DNA of 64,000 bases from Adlercreutzia sp. ZJ176 (GCF_011038975.1 NZ_JAAKEC010000011.1:51218-115217); one strand, 5' to 3'. Shown: positions 49,686 to 58,170, counted from the stretch's first letter. Notes: generated from the letters alone by a model not told the origin. Made by a program: numbers and translations.

Positions 49686-50759
49686 TTATTCGTCTTGCTG
49701 CCTTTCTTCGAACCTGCGACGTTCTTCCTGAATGTAGGCCTCGAGCTCTTCGGGCTTTGGAATCGTCGTTTCGTATTTGGAAGCAAAGACGTTCTTGTCA
49801 TCTGCCAACAGGGAATACCGTGCGACCGCTTCGTTTTTCTCCGAGCAAAGCACAATGCCTATCGTGGGATTATCGTTCGGCCCTCGCTGAAACTCGTTAT
49901 ACAGGCGGACGTAAGTGTCCATCTGCCCTATGTCTTGATGGGTGAGCTTGCCGACTTTCAGGTCGATCAGAACAAAGCAGTTCAATAGGTAGTTATAGAA
50001 CACGAGGTCAATATAGAAATGGTCGCCATCTAAGTCGATGTGCTTTTGGCGAGCGACAAACGCAAAGCCGCGTCCCAATTCCAGCAGGAATTCCTGCAAA
50101 TTATTGATGAGCGCCTGCTCAAGCTCGCTTTCGCGAAATTGCGCATCTTGGTTTATGCCAAGGAATTCCAAAACATAAGGGTCGCGGATGATATTTTCTG
50201 GTCGCTTCGGAGGCTCGTTCTCGAAGACCTCCACTATAACTTCCGGGCGCCTTTCCTCTTGCGTTGCCAAGAGCCGTTCGTAATAGAAGCTGTTGATCTG
50301 ACGTTCAAGTTGTCGCGTCGTCCAATTGCTCTCGGCGCATTCGTTCATGTACCACAGCCGCTTGTCTGCATCCTTCACCTTAATGAGCAGCCTGTAATGC
50401 GTCCAACTCAATTGGTCACGCAACGCGTGACTATTTTGAAACGCCAGATAAAACTGTCGCATATACTTGAGATTGGTTTGAGTAAAACCTTTTCCGAAAT
50501 CTTTGGTCAGACGAGCAGCCAAATCGCTCAGAATGCGTTTTCCGTATTCAGAGCGCTCTTCTCCGCCTTGGGCTTCAACGATGCTTTTGCCAACTTCCCA
50601 GTAAGCCTTCACCATTTCGAAGTTGACAGCACGATAGGTTCGAACGCGCGCTGCTTCAAGGATCTCGCGAACTTGCGAATAGAGCCCGTCAAGATCAACG
50701 TGTTCCAGAGCATTTTGCCCTAACAATGAAGCGCCTTGCTTGTTCCCAGGCTCCATCAT
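49686..50759 (-). CDS. DUF1016/YhcG-type PD-(D/E)XK nuclease
   Basis: 357 residues. The N-terminal DUF1016 domain (about 22-180; AVNFEMVKAYWEVGKSIVE, DFGKGFTQTNLKYMRQFY) is followed by a PD-(D/E)XK nuclease-like domain (about 195-340) with IDLVFY and the catalytic-like VLIDLKVGKL. Such proteins occur with type I restriction genes and in defence islands. Its ATG overlaps by ATGA the end of a truncated methylase-like frame. Base composition is clearly lower in GC than in flanking genes, supporting transfer. It lies beside tRNA-Thr, a common integration site. Confidence 0.85.
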   Translation of the reverse strand: MMEPGNKQGASLLGQNALEHVDLDGLYSQVREILEAARVRTYRAVNFEMVKAYWEVGKSIVEAQGGEERSEYGKRILSDLAARLTKDFGKGFTQTNLKYMRQFYLAFQNSHALRDQLSWTHYRLLIKVKDADKRLWYMNECAESNWTTRQLERQINSFYYERLLATQEERRPEVIVEVFENEPPKRPENIIRDPYVLEFLGINQDAQFRESELEQALINNLQEFLLELGRGFAFVARQKHIDLDGDHFYIDLVFYNYLLNCFVLIDLKVGKLTHQDIGQMDTYVRLYNEFQRGPNDNPTIGIVLCSEKNEAVARYSLLADDKNVFASKYETTIPKPEELEAYIQEERRRFEERQQDE

Positions 50760-50890
50760 GACATCTCCTTAACGCGCGTTTCGATGAACTCGATCTTTTC
50801 TTCGGAAAGGCCATGTTTAGCATAGAGCTGTTGGTCGATCTCGGCAACGGACTTGCTTCGGTCGATGCCGGATTTGACTGTAAAGTTCTG
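50756..50890 (-). pseudogene. C-terminal remnant of a DNA methylase-like gene
   Basis: The last ~40 codons of a frame ending at 50756 read SVAEIDQQLYAKHGLSEEKI, then EFIETRVKEMS. That is the usual tail of large N6-adenine methylase/restriction proteins that precede DUF1016 genes. Sequence before it is interrupted by the tRNA-Thr terminator, so the gene is cut off. The ATGA overlap with the DUF1016 gene shows the former operon arrangement. Confidence 0.6.
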
Positions 50891-50920
50891 AAGGTAAAGC
50901 ACCCATGCTCCCGCATAAGC

Positions 50921-50955
50921 AAAAGCAGGCCAGACGCACTGAGCATCTGGCCTGC
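50921..50955 (-). terminator. Terminator of tRNA-Thr
   Basis: Perfect 10-bp stem (GCAGGCCAGA / TCTGGCCTGC), 11-base loop, then TTTTGCTT on the minus strand. Confidence 0.85.
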
Positions 50956-50963
50956 CTGATCTC

Positions 50964-51038
50964 TGGAGCCGGTGACAGGAATCGAACCCGCAACCCACTG
51001 ATTACAAATCAGTTGCTCTACCGTTGAGCCACACCGGC
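50964..51038 (-). tRNA. tRNA-Thr (UGU)
   Basis: 75 bases with CCA. Acceptor GCCGGTG pairs with CACCGGC; the anticodon loop TTTGTAA gives UGU, reading ACA/ACG. Confidence 0.95.
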
Positions 51039-51243
51039 GATGTCGCGCCCAAGCGGCGCGTCAGCGTATTGTACGCCAACGGGCACGTTTAGGGAAGCCC
51101 TCGGCGCTGGCGCCCGACAGCCGCAATCCGCTCTCTCCCGGCAGCCGCGTCCAGAGCCCGGCACCCGACGCTTCCCGCGCAACCCGCGCATCCGGCGCCC
51201 GCGCGACCTGCGACGGCGCCCAGCGCCGCGCTACTCGGCGCTC

Positions 51244-51927
51244 TTATGCCTTCGCGCCGTACTGCTCGTAGTAGGCGTCGAGCGCGGCCTTCACGGCGTC
51301 GTCGATCACCACGCGCCCGCCGACCTCGCGGTTGTGCAGAAGCTCGCACACCTCGGCCATGCTCACGATGGAGGCCACGGGGAAGCCATACTTCTCCTGC
51401 ACCTCCTGCTGAGCGGTGACCACGCCGCCCTTGCCCACCTCCATGCGGTTGAGCGACACGATGAGGCCCTTCACCTCCACGTCGGCGGCGGCCTTCAGGA
51501 TGGGGTACGTCTCGTCGATGGACTTGCCCGAGGTGGTCACGTCCTCCACGATGATCACGCGGTCGCCGTCGCGCAGGTCGGCTCCGAGCAGGTTGCCCGC
51601 GTCGGCGCCGTGGTCCTTCGCCTCCTTGCGGTTGGAGCAGTAGCGCACCTCGCGCCCGTAGAGCTCGTGGATGCCCATGGCCGTGATGACCGACAGGGGA
51701 ATGCCCTTGTAGGCCGGCCCGAACACCACGTCGAAGTCGAGCCCGAAGTTGTCGTTGATGGCCTGCGCGTAGTACAGGCCCAGGCGGTGGAGCTGGTCTC
51801 CCGTGACGTAGGCGCCGGCATTCATGAAGAAGGGGGACTTGCGGCCGCTCTTCAGCGTGAACTCGCCGAACTTGAGTACGTCGCTCTCCACCATGAACTC
51901 GATAAACTCCTGCTTGTAGGCCTCCAA
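51244..51927 (-). CDS. pyrE: Orotate phosphoribosyltransferase
   Basis: Pyrimidine synthesis enzyme joining orotate and PRPP to give OMP; 227 residues. The PRPP-binding loop is IIVEDVTTSGKS, and TLKSGRKSPFFMNAG and FGPAYKGIPL are the usual orotate and loop motifs. AAGGAG-like sequence precedes the ATG. No other pyr genes are beside it. Confidence 0.95.
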   Translation of the reverse strand: MEAYKQEFIEFMVESDVLKFGEFTLKSGRKSPFFMNAGAYVTGDQLHRLGLYYAQAINDNFGLDFDVVFGPAYKGIPLSVITAMGIHELYGREVRYCSNRKEAKDHGADAGNLLGADLRDGDRVIIVEDVTTSGKSIDETYPILKAAADVEVKGLIVSLNRMEVGKGGVVTAQQEVQEKYGFPVASIVSMAEVCELLHNREVGGRVVIDDAVKAALDAYYEQYGAKA

Positions 51928-52068
51928 GGAACCCTCCTCACCTCGTCGGGAGCCGCGCGGGCGCGCCTCCCCTTACCAATGCCCTCCATAATACTACGAT
52001 TGAGCCGCGCGCTCGCCGGGTCGTGCTAAGATGGGCGGCGAACAATTTTGAAAGGACGCGCACGCCCC

Positions 52069-52350
52069 ATGCAGACCTACATCGCCCACTACCGGTCCCC
52101 CAACGCCTCGGCCAAGCGCGCCAAGGGGCTCTTCGAGTTCGCCAGCGAGGCGCGCGTGGGCACCAAGGCCAACATGCACGACGCGCGCGTGCGCATGCTC
52201 GAGATATTCGGGTCGGACGCGGTGTCGTGGACGATCGACAAGGTGGAGCGCAAGCGCGCGACGGAGACGCACAACGACGGCCAGCTCGAGCTGGACTTCC
52301 GCGCGCCGAAGCCCGAGCGGAAGCGCAAGGTCAAGCGGGAATACTGGTAG
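52069..52350 (+). CDS. Small basic protein of unknown function
   Basis: 93 residues, no family recognised. The middle has ARVRMLEIFGSDAVSWTIDK and the tail is strongly basic (RAPKPERKRKVKREYW), which could bind nucleic acid. GAAAGGA lies 13 bases before the ATG at 52069, a rather long spacing; a TTG at 52048 is an alternative. It precedes the M42 peptidase gene by 24 bases and may be co-transcribed with it, smpB and the acidic protein gene. Confidence 0.65.
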   Translation: MQTYIAHYRSPNASAKRAKGLFEFASEARVGTKANMHDARVRMLEIFGSDAVSWTIDKVERKRATETHNDGQLELDFRAPKPERKRKVKREYW

Positions 52351-52374
52351 GCGCCCGCCGTGAAGGAGACAGGC

Positions 52375-53577
52375 ATGAAGAAAAAGAACGTGAAGTTCCT
52401 GAAGGCCCTCGTGGAGACGCCCTCGCCGACAGGCGCCGAGGAGCCGGTGGCGCAGCTCGTGCGCGAGCGCCTCGCGGACGTGGCCGACGAGATCCAGACC
52501 AACACCATGGGCTCGGTGCACGCCGTGCTCGAGGGCACGGGAAGCGCGCCCTCGCTCATGCTGGCGGCGCACATGGACGAGATCGGCCTCATGGTCACCT
52601 ACATCAGCGATGAGGGCTTTCTGTCCGTGGCCGCCGTCGGCGGCGTGGACGCGGCCATCCTGCCGGGCATGCGCGTCGACGTGCACACGCACGTGGGGGC
52701 CCTGCGCGGCGTCGTGGGCCGCAAGCCCATCCACCTCATTGAGGCCGACGAGCGCAAGAGCGTGACCCCGCTCTCGAAGCTCGTGATCGACCTGGGCCTT
52801 CCGGCAAAGGACGTGCAGGAGGCGGTGCGCGTGGGCGACGTCATCACCTTCGGCGTGGGCTTCGAGCGCTTCGGGAAGGGCATGGCCGTCTCGCGCGCCT
52901 TCGACGACAAGTGCGGCGTGTGGGTCGCCTGCCGCGTCATGGAGAACCTCGCGCGCGCAGGGCGCGCCCGCGGCACCTTCGTCGCCGCGGCCACCGTGCA
53001 GGAGGAGATCGGCACGCGCGGCGCCATGACGAGCGCCTTCGGCGTGAACCCCGACGTGGCGCTCGCGTTCGACGTCACGCACGCCACCGACTACCCCGGC
53101 ATCGACAAGACGAAGTACGGCAAGATCACCTGCGGCGACGGCCCGGTGATCGCGCGCGGCCCCAACATCAACCCGCTCGTGTTCGAGCGTCTGGTGGCGG
53201 CGGCCGAGGCCGAGGGCATCCCGTACCAGCTAGAGGCCGAGCCCTCCGTCACGGGCACCGACGCGCGCGCCATCCAGGTCACGCGCGCGGGCATCCCCAC
53301 GGGCCTCGTCTCGGTGCCGCTGCGCTACATGCACACGCCCACCGAGGTCATCGCGCTTGAGGACCTCGAGAACACCGTGCGCCTCATCACGCGGTTCGCG
53401 CTCGACCTCGACGAGGACGCCTGCTTCGTGCCGGGCGTCGCCGCGCCAGTGCGCCACGCGGGCGCGCCCGAGACGCTCGACGACGTAGCGGACGACGTGG
53501 CGGACGACGCCGCGCCCGCCGGCGAGCCTGCCGCTGCCGGTGACGCCGCAGCCGCCAGCGAGCCCTCCCAGGCATGA
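52375..53577 (+). CDS. M42-family metallo-aminopeptidase
   Basis: 400 residues, a dinuclear metal aminopeptidase or endoglucanase-like M42 protein, cytosolic. Metal and catalytic residues are seen in AAHMDEIG, SRAFDDKCG, TVQEEIGTRG, AFDVTHATD and YMHTPTEV. The last ~45 residues are an Ala/Asp/Glu/Pro-rich tail (DDVADDVADDAAPAGEPA) not typical for the family. The ATG at 52375 has AAGGAG six bases upstream. Its stop overlaps the smpB start (ATGA), so smpB is probably coupled to it. Confidence 0.9.
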   Translation: MKKKNVKFLKALVETPSPTGAEEPVAQLVRERLADVADEIQTNTMGSVHAVLEGTGSAPSLMLAAHMDEIGLMVTYISDEGFLSVAAVGGVDAAILPGMRVDVHTHVGALRGVVGRKPIHLIEADERKSVTPLSKLVIDLGLPAKDVQEAVRVGDVITFGVGFERFGKGMAVSRAFDDKCGVWVACRVMENLARAGRARGTFVAAATVQEEIGTRGAMTSAFGVNPDVALAFDVTHATDYPGIDKTKYGKITCGDGPVIARGPNINPLVFERLVAAAEAEGIPYQLEAEPSVTGTDARAIQVTRAGIPTGLVSVPLRYMHTPTEVIALEDLENTVRLITRFALDLDEDACFVPGVAAPVRHAGAPETLDDVADDVADDAAPAGEPAAAGDAAAASEPSQA

Positions 53578-54053
53578 AGGCGCCCATGAAGAAGAAGCAG
53601 GACACCACCATCGCCAAGAACCGCCGCGCGCTGCACGAGTACGAGGTGATCGAGACGTTCGAGGCGGGCATCGAGCTCGTCGGCTGCGAGGTGCGCTCGC
53701 TGCGCGACAACGGCTGCCAGCTCACCGACTGCTTCGCGCTCATCCGCAACGGAGAGGTGTGGCTAAACAACGTGCACATCCCCCCGTTCGCGCAGGGCAA
53801 CATCAACAACGCCGACCCCGACCGCAAGCGCAAGCTGCTCATGCACAAGCGCCAGATCCGCTACCTGTCCGAGAAGGTGAGCGAGAAGGGCCTCGCCCTC
53901 GTCCCGCTCAAGATGTACTTCAAGGACAACGGCCTGGTGAAGGTGGAACTCGCACTCGCACGCGGCAAGAAGCTCTACGACAAGCGCGCCAGCATGAAGG
54001 AGCGCGACACCAGGCGCGAGATCGACCGCGCGTTGAAGGAACGCAGCAGATAG
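53574..54053 (+). CDS. smpB: tmRNA-binding protein SmpB
   Basis: 159-residue (or 155, from a second ATG at 53586) partner of tmRNA in trans-translation. It delivers tmRNA to stalled ribosomes. The motifs IAKNRRALHEYEV, GCEVRSLRDN, INNADPDRKRKLL and the basic tail KLYDKRASMKERD are those of the family. The first ATG overlaps the M42 stop; the second has AAGG at good spacing. The tmRNA gene itself lies 400 bases downstream. Confidence 0.95.
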   Translation: MKAPMKKKQDTTIAKNRRALHEYEVIETFEAGIELVGCEVRSLRDNGCQLTDCFALIRNGEVWLNNVHIPPFAQGNINNADPDRKRKLLMHKRQIRYLSEKVSEKGLALVPLKMYFKDNGLVKVELALARGKKLYDKRASMKERDTRREIDRALKERSR

Positions 54054-54062
54054 GAGCCCGCC

Positions 54063-54416
54063 ATGGCTGACGAGGAGATCATCGAGCTCGAGGTAGGGGA
54101 GGACGACATCTACGCCTACCTCGTCGACGAGGACGACAACGAGATCGGGTTCGTGGTGCTCGACGAGAACGGCGAGGAGCAGGAGTACTACTACGCCGAA
54201 GGCGAGGAGGGCGAAGGCGCCGAAGAGGGGGCTGACGAGGTCCCGCAGCCTTCGAAGGCCCTCGACGAGTACGACCTCGGCATCACGCGCGAGGGGGTCG
54301 CCGACGCCACGGCTGACATGAACGCCGTCTACAAGGACGGCGTGGCCGTGGTCACGGAGCTCAAGGGCGCGTTTGACGACATAGCGTCAGGCTTCGACTT
54401 CCTCAAGAAGAAGTGA
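54063..54416 (+). CDS. Acidic protein between smpB and tmRNA, unknown function
   Basis: 117 residues with a very acidic N-terminal half (about 1-60; EIIELEVGEDDIYAYLVDED, a run of Glu/Gly) and a less charged C-terminal helix (GVADATADMNAVYKDGVAVV). No known domain recognised. AGGAG six bases upstream, nine bases after the smpB stop. It ends where the tmRNA promoter begins. A role with SmpB or ribosomes can only be guessed from position. Confidence 0.75.
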   Translation: MADEEIIELEVGEDDIYAYLVDEDDNEIGFVVLDENGEEQEYYYAEGEEGEGAEEGADEVPQPSKALDEYDLGITREGVADATADMNAVYKDGVAVVTELKGAFDDIASGFDFLKKK

Positions 54417-54422
54417 TATAAT
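54393..54422 (+). promoter_or_regulatory. tmRNA promoter
   Basis: TATAAT at 54417-54422, preceded by TTCGAC (54393-54398) with an 18-base spacer. The -10 box starts directly after the TGA stop of the acidic-protein gene. The mature 5' end at 54460 implies RNase P processing of a ~30-base leader. Confidence 0.65.
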
Positions 54423-54459
54423 CCCCTGATTCCTCGGTTTCGCGCCTCGCGCGCATTTC

Positions 54460-54828
54460 GGGGGCGACTGGTTTCGACATGGTAAGTTCGAAGTGAGGAG
54501 CAGGCCGTGGTCTCCTCGCCACGTTAAACAGGGGTAACGTCAAGTTAATTGGCAAGAAGAACACTTACAGCGCTCCGGCGCTCGCCATGGCTGCTTAATC
54601 GCGCTTGGCTGCCGAACCCGCAGGTTCCCCGATGCGGGCAAGGCATCATCTGAGGGGAATGCCCCGCGGCACGTAGCCGGTATGGCTCGCGGGAAAGACT
54701 GAACCGGCTCGGGGCGTTGACGCTGGTCGACGAGCAGACGCGCCCCTAAACTCGATCGTCGACTAAGCTTGTAGCGCCTTGCGGACAATTTAGTATGGAC
54801 CGGAGTTCGATTCTCCGCGCCTCCACCA
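54460..54828 (+). ncRNA. ssrA: tmRNA (10Sa RNA)
   Basis: One-piece tmRNA of 369 bases. The 5' end GGGGGCGACTGGTTTCGAC pairs with 3' CGCCTCC-A-CCA, and the T-loop GGAGTTCGATTCTCC is present. The tag frame at 54551-54598 reads GKKNTYSAPALAMAA followed by TAA; the ending ALAMAA is a ClpXP-type degron. Rescues stalled ribosomes with SmpB. Confidence 0.97.
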
Positions 54829-54838
54829 TAAGAGAATT

Positions 54839-54872
54839 GCACGAACTATTCGCATTTACGGATAGTTCGTGC
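54839..54872. terminator. Hairpin after tmRNA
   Basis: Perfect 11-bp stem (GCACGAACTAT / ATAGTTCGTGC) with a 12-base AT-rich loop, 10 bases after the CCA end. Little T-run follows. Confidence 0.65.
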
Positions 54873-54913
54873 ATGACCTTCGGCGGCGTGAAGGCGCCGG
54901 GCCCTCTTGCTTC

Positions 54914-55360
54914 TTATGCCCTCGCCATCTCCTTGCGCGGCCTACCGGCCTTCGGGTGCTCGGCGATGCGAGCTTCGACGCTTGCGCGGGTGACGAAAGT
55001 GACACGCCCACGCGCATACCCCTCGAGCTGCCCCGTCTTGAGCATCTGCGACACGCGCGAGCGTGAGACGCCCAGCATATCCGCAGCCTCGCTCGCCGTG
55101 ACAGCGTCGATCGTCTCAAGCCCCGCGCTCACCGCCACGACGATGTTGCGCCCGCCGTGACGCGGCTCGTTGTCGAACGTGGCTTCCGGGAGCGGCAAGT
55201 CGCACATGACGCGGTGCTCCATCTCCCCTTGGAGCCAGTCTGCGGCCATTTCGCAAACCTCCTTGAAGTCAGCACCCTGCGTGCCCCCCTCCATGTCGTA
55301 GGGAAAGGCGAGCAACCAGCCCTCGTCCTCAAACACCTCGAACTCATACACGTGAAGCAT
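54914..55360 (-). CDS. hicB: HicB-like antitoxin with excisionase-type helix-turn-helix
   Basis: 148 residues. The N-terminal HicB-like fold (about 1-75; YEFEVFEDEGWLLAFPYDME) would bind the toxin. The C-terminal part (about 85-145; TASEAADMLGVSRSRVSQML, then VTRASVEARI) is an excisionase/MerR-like helix-turn-helix, unlike the ribbon-helix-helix tail of the first HicB in this window. GGAGAGGGG precedes the ATG. Encoded 30 bases after the HicA-like toxin. Confidence 0.82.
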   Translation of the reverse strand: MLHVYEFEVFEDEGWLLAFPYDMEGGTQGADFKEVCEMAADWLQGEMEHRVMCDLPLPEATFDNEPRHGGRNIVVAVSAGLETIDAVTASEAADMLGVSRSRVSQMLKTGQLEGYARGRVTFVTRASVEARIAEHPKAGRPRKEMARA

Positions 55361-55390
55361 CGCACGCCCCTCTCCAAGCTGACGACGGAC

Positions 55391-55564
55391 TCATTTCAAC
55401 CCCGCCTGCTTCTTGATCTTCTCGAACAGCTGCTCCGAGATCTCCGCATGCCTTGGAACCTGAGTCCAACGCACACCATCCGTCCAATGCTCATGGCCTT
55501 TGCCCGCATCAGGGTAGAAGCCCGCATCGCGCAAGGTCTTCACCACCTGCCGTCTCTTAACCAT
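55391..55564 (-). CDS. hicA: HicA-like mRNA interferase toxin
   Basis: 57 residues. KRRQVVKTLRDAGFYPDAGK, GHEHW and VPRHAEISEQLFEKIKKQAG give the HicA fold with the catalytic-type histidine in GHEHW. The ATG at 55564 has GGGAGGAG eight bases upstream and is preferred to 55585. It forms the second HicAB module, adjacent to tmRNA. Confidence 0.85.
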   Translation of the reverse strand: MVKRRQVVKTLRDAGFYPDAGKGHEHWTDGVRWTQVPRHAEISEQLFEKIKKQAGLK

Positions 55565-55592
55565 CAGCAGACTCCTCCCGTTCATTAATTCT

Positions 55593-55621
55593 AAACTATA
55601 TTTATATTTTTACAGTCTCAA
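55593..55621 (-). promoter_or_regulatory. Promoter of hicAB-2
   Basis: On the minus strand TTGAGA (55621-55616), 17 bases, TAGTTT (55598-55593), in an AT-rich island. An overlapping TATAGT is at 15-base spacing. Confidence 0.6.
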
Positions 55622-55681
55622 CTCTAAACTTCCTTTACCGTTTCACATCCCTCCATGGGTATGCCTCCCCCGAGGCGTGCC

Positions 55682-56587
55682 TCAGGAGCGCGTTTTCACG
55701 ACGAGGGCCTGGGAGTCCTCCTGCATCTCGGTGAGGTTCCTCCAGAAGCGCTTGGGCATGAAGTGGCGTCGGAGCTCGGGGTTGTAGCGCGACTCCACGG
55801 CCACCGTGCGGTAGAAGCGCTTCCACGCCTGCTGCATCGCCGCCTCGTCAGCCGCGTGGCCGGGGAGCTCGAGCAGCGACGTTGCGGGGTCGTCCGTGCG
55901 GACGAGATACCACGTACTCCCGTCGAAGACGCCAGCGAGGTGATGGTTCTCGTCGTAGATGATGAAGGGCTGTACGCTGAAGCGCTCGACGAAGTGCCCC
56001 ATGACCAGCGGGATCACGCTGTCGCGCGGGTTGCAGCGCGCGAACCACACGTCCGCCTCGTCCGATGTGAGGTGCTCGAAGCGGATGAACTGGCGCATGT
56101 GCTCACACTCCTGGTCAACTGCGCGCGCTATCCTGAACAGCGGCTCGACCGCCGGGTGCGTGACGTCGGATAGGGCGCGCCCGCGCTGCTTGGGACACGG
56201 CCCCCTCCCCTGCGCGCCCGAGCACGTCGCGCGCTTTCGGCAGCGCGCGCAGTCGCGCTTCTTCTGGCTGTCCATGGCGTAGCGGACGAAGCGGTACGCG
56301 GCGGTTCCCGCGTCCTCGCGCGCGGAGAGCGCCGCCTTCTTCACGGCGCTGAACGCCTGGTGCCCGCACGCCCGGCACAGCCCGCGGCGCACGCGGTCGG
56401 CGTGCGCGACGTCCGTCTCGATGCGCGACACGCGCTGCGACAGGCGCGGCTGCATGACCCCCTCGCGCATGACGTCAGACGGGTCCTCGCGGTTGGCGTA
56501 GGCCGCGAAGATCGCCGAGAGCAGGCCCTCGAGCGTCCCGTCATAGACATAGGCCACCTCGTCATACACCTCAGGCTGCGCGGGCAT
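55682..56587 (-). CDS. DUF4130 / TIGR03915-type DNA metabolism protein
   Basis: 301 residues. The family is always linked to the radical SAM protein encoded just upstream and is thought to act in DNA repair or modification; activity is unproven. The N-terminal VAYVYDGTLEGLLSAIFAAY and the C-terminal RFYRTVAVESRYNPELRRHF are typical. An extra cysteine-rich insert (CARCRKRATCSGAQGRGPC) at about 112-130 may bind zinc. The ATG shares a base with the stop of the radical SAM gene (TGATG), so the two are coupled and share its SOS-box promoter. Confidence 0.87.
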   Translation of the reverse strand: MPAQPEVYDEVAYVYDGTLEGLLSAIFAAYANREDPSDVMREGVMQPRLSQRVSRIETDVAHADRVRRGLCRACGHQAFSAVKKAALSAREDAGTAAYRFVRYAMDSQKKRDCARCRKRATCSGAQGRGPCPKQRGRALSDVTHPAVEPLFRIARAVDQECEHMRQFIRFEHLTSDEADVWFARCNPRDSVIPLVMGHFVERFSVQPFIIYDENHHLAGVFDGSTWYLVRTDDPATSLLELPGHAADEAAMQQAWKRFYRTVAVESRYNPELRRHFMPKRFWRNLTEMQEDSQALVVKTRS

Positions 56588-58149
56588 CAGAACAGCGCCT
56601 CCACCGTCGGCTTCGCGCGCCGCGAACCCGCGATCAACCGGCGCTCCTGCGCGCCTGCGCCTCTGGCAGCGTCCGCCCTGCCGGGCTCCGCCACCGCGCC
56701 TGCGCCCGCGCCCGGGTCCGCGCCCGCGCCCGCGCCAGCCGCCGTGCCCGCACCTGTGTTAACGCCCGCGAGCGCCCTGCGCTCCTGCGCGGCGCGCCCC
56801 CTCCCGAGCGCGCGCTCCTTTTCGGGCGTGCTCACGGAGTCGAACAGGCTCATCTGGCCGGGGAGCGCCTTGTCGACGCGCCTGCCGTGCCGCCCGCCCT
56901 CGATGGGGGCCGCGAGCGCCGCGTGCAGCGCCTCGCGCGAGAACTCGACGCCCGAGCCCGCGTACGCGCCGTTGCACGTGATGAAGTAGCGAGCTCGCTT
57001 GTAGGCCACGCCGAGGCGGCGCAGCTCGGCCTCGCGCAGCGTCGACTGGCGGCGGGCGCGCACGATGAGCTTGGCGCCGCGCACGCCGATGCCCGGCACG
57101 CGCAGAAGCGTCTCGAACGGCGCGGTGTTCACCTCGACGGGGAACAGGTCCAGGTTGTTCAGGGCCCAGTTCGCCTTCGGGTCAACGTCGGTGGCGAGAA
57201 ACGGGTGCGCCTCGTCGATCACCTCGCCCACCTCGAACCCGTAGAAGCGCATGAGCCAGTCAGCCTGGTAGAGGCGGTGCTCGCGGTTGAGCTGAATGGC
57301 GTCGGTGGAGGGAAGCCGCGCGTCGGCGTTCACGGGCAAATACGCGCTGAAGAACACGCGCTTGAGCGAGAGCGAGCGGTAGAGCGCGGCCGACAGGCTC
57401 AGGATCTGGTAGTCGCTCTCGGGCGAGGCGCCGATGATCATCTGGGTTGACTGCCCAGCGGGCACGAAGGCGCGCGCCGTCGTGCGCGGGCGGCTGTTCG
57501 CCATATACACGGTGGTGCGCCGCCGCGTAAGCGCGCGCGACTCGGCGTCCTCCGCGATGGACTCGCTGATCTGCCGCATGGGGGCCAAGATGGCGCGCTT
57601 CGACTTCTGCGGGGCGAGCAGCGCGAGGCTCTCGCTCGAGGGCAGCTCGAGGTTCACCGACATGCGGTCGGCCAAATGCCCGAGGCGGGCGATGAGCTCA
57701 GGCGAGGTGCCCGGCACCGCCTTGGCGTGGATGTAGCCGCGAAAGCCGTACTCGCCCCGCAGTATCTCGAGCGTCTGGATCATGAGCTCGGAGGTGAAGT
57801 CGGGGTTGCGCATGACGCCCGAGCTGAGGAACAGCCCCTCGATGTAGTTGCGGCGGTAGAACCCGATGGTGAGGTCAGCCAGCTCGCGCGGCTTGAAGCA
57901 CGTGCGCACCACCCCCTCGTTGCTCGCGCGGCTCGAGCAGTAGGCGCAGTCGAACACGCACACGTTGGTCATGAGCACCTTGAGCAGCGTGACGCAGCGG
58001 CCGTCGGCGGTGAAGCTGTGGCAGCAGCCCGCTGACGACGCCGCGCCGAGCCTCCCCTTCTTCCCCGCGCGGTCGACGCCCGAGGAGGTGCAGGCCACGT
58101 CGTACTTGGCCGCGTCGGCGAGGATCTCGAGCTTGTCGGCGACGTCCAT
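56587..58149 (-). CDS. Putative DNA repair radical SAM protein (TIGR03916 type)
   Basis: 520 residues. The radical SAM cluster motif is CVFDCAYC (CX3CX2C), followed by LFLSSGVMRN and LNLELPSSES, typical of this group. A helix-hairpin-helix (LRVPGIGVRGAKLIVRAR) at about 345-362 suggests DNA contact. The C-terminal ~100 residues are low complexity (AGAGAGADPGAGAGAVAEP), an unusual extension. AGGAGGT precedes the ATG. Transcription starts from a promoter flanked and overlapped by LexA-type boxes. Confidence 0.88.
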   Translation of the reverse strand: MDVADKLEILADAAKYDVACTSSGVDRAGKKGRLGAASSAGCCHSFTADGRCVTLLKVLMTNVCVFDCAYCSSRASNEGVVRTCFKPRELADLTIGFYRRNYIEGLFLSSGVMRNPDFTSELMIQTLEILRGEYGFRGYIHAKAVPGTSPELIARLGHLADRMSVNLELPSSESLALLAPQKSKRAILAPMRQISESIAEDAESRALTRRRTTVYMANSRPRTTARAFVPAGQSTQMIIGASPESDYQILSLSAALYRSLSLKRVFFSAYLPVNADARLPSTDAIQLNREHRLYQADWLMRFYGFEVGEVIDEAHPFLATDVDPKANWALNNLDLFPVEVNTAPFETLLRVPGIGVRGAKLIVRARRQSTLREAELRRLGVAYKRARYFITCNGAYAGSGVEFSREALHAALAAPIEGGRHGRRVDKALPGQMSLFDSVSTPEKERALGRGRAAQERRALAGVNTGAGTAAGAGAGADPGAGAGAVAEPGRADAARGAGAQERRLIAGSRRAKPTVEALF

Positions 58150-58170
58150 GGGCCGGACCTCCTGATTGGG

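Noticed and set aside
50964..50990. att-type repeat of the tRNA-Thr 3' end
   Set aside because: No duplicate of the tRNA end was seen beyond the DUF1016 gene, so island borders cannot be defined.
54800..54828. Integration site at the tmRNA 3' end
   Set aside because: No second copy of the 3' end sequence was found in the window and no integrase is present.
54540..54842. Open frame antisense to tmRNA
   Set aside because: It lies wholly within the structured tmRNA gene and has no independent support.
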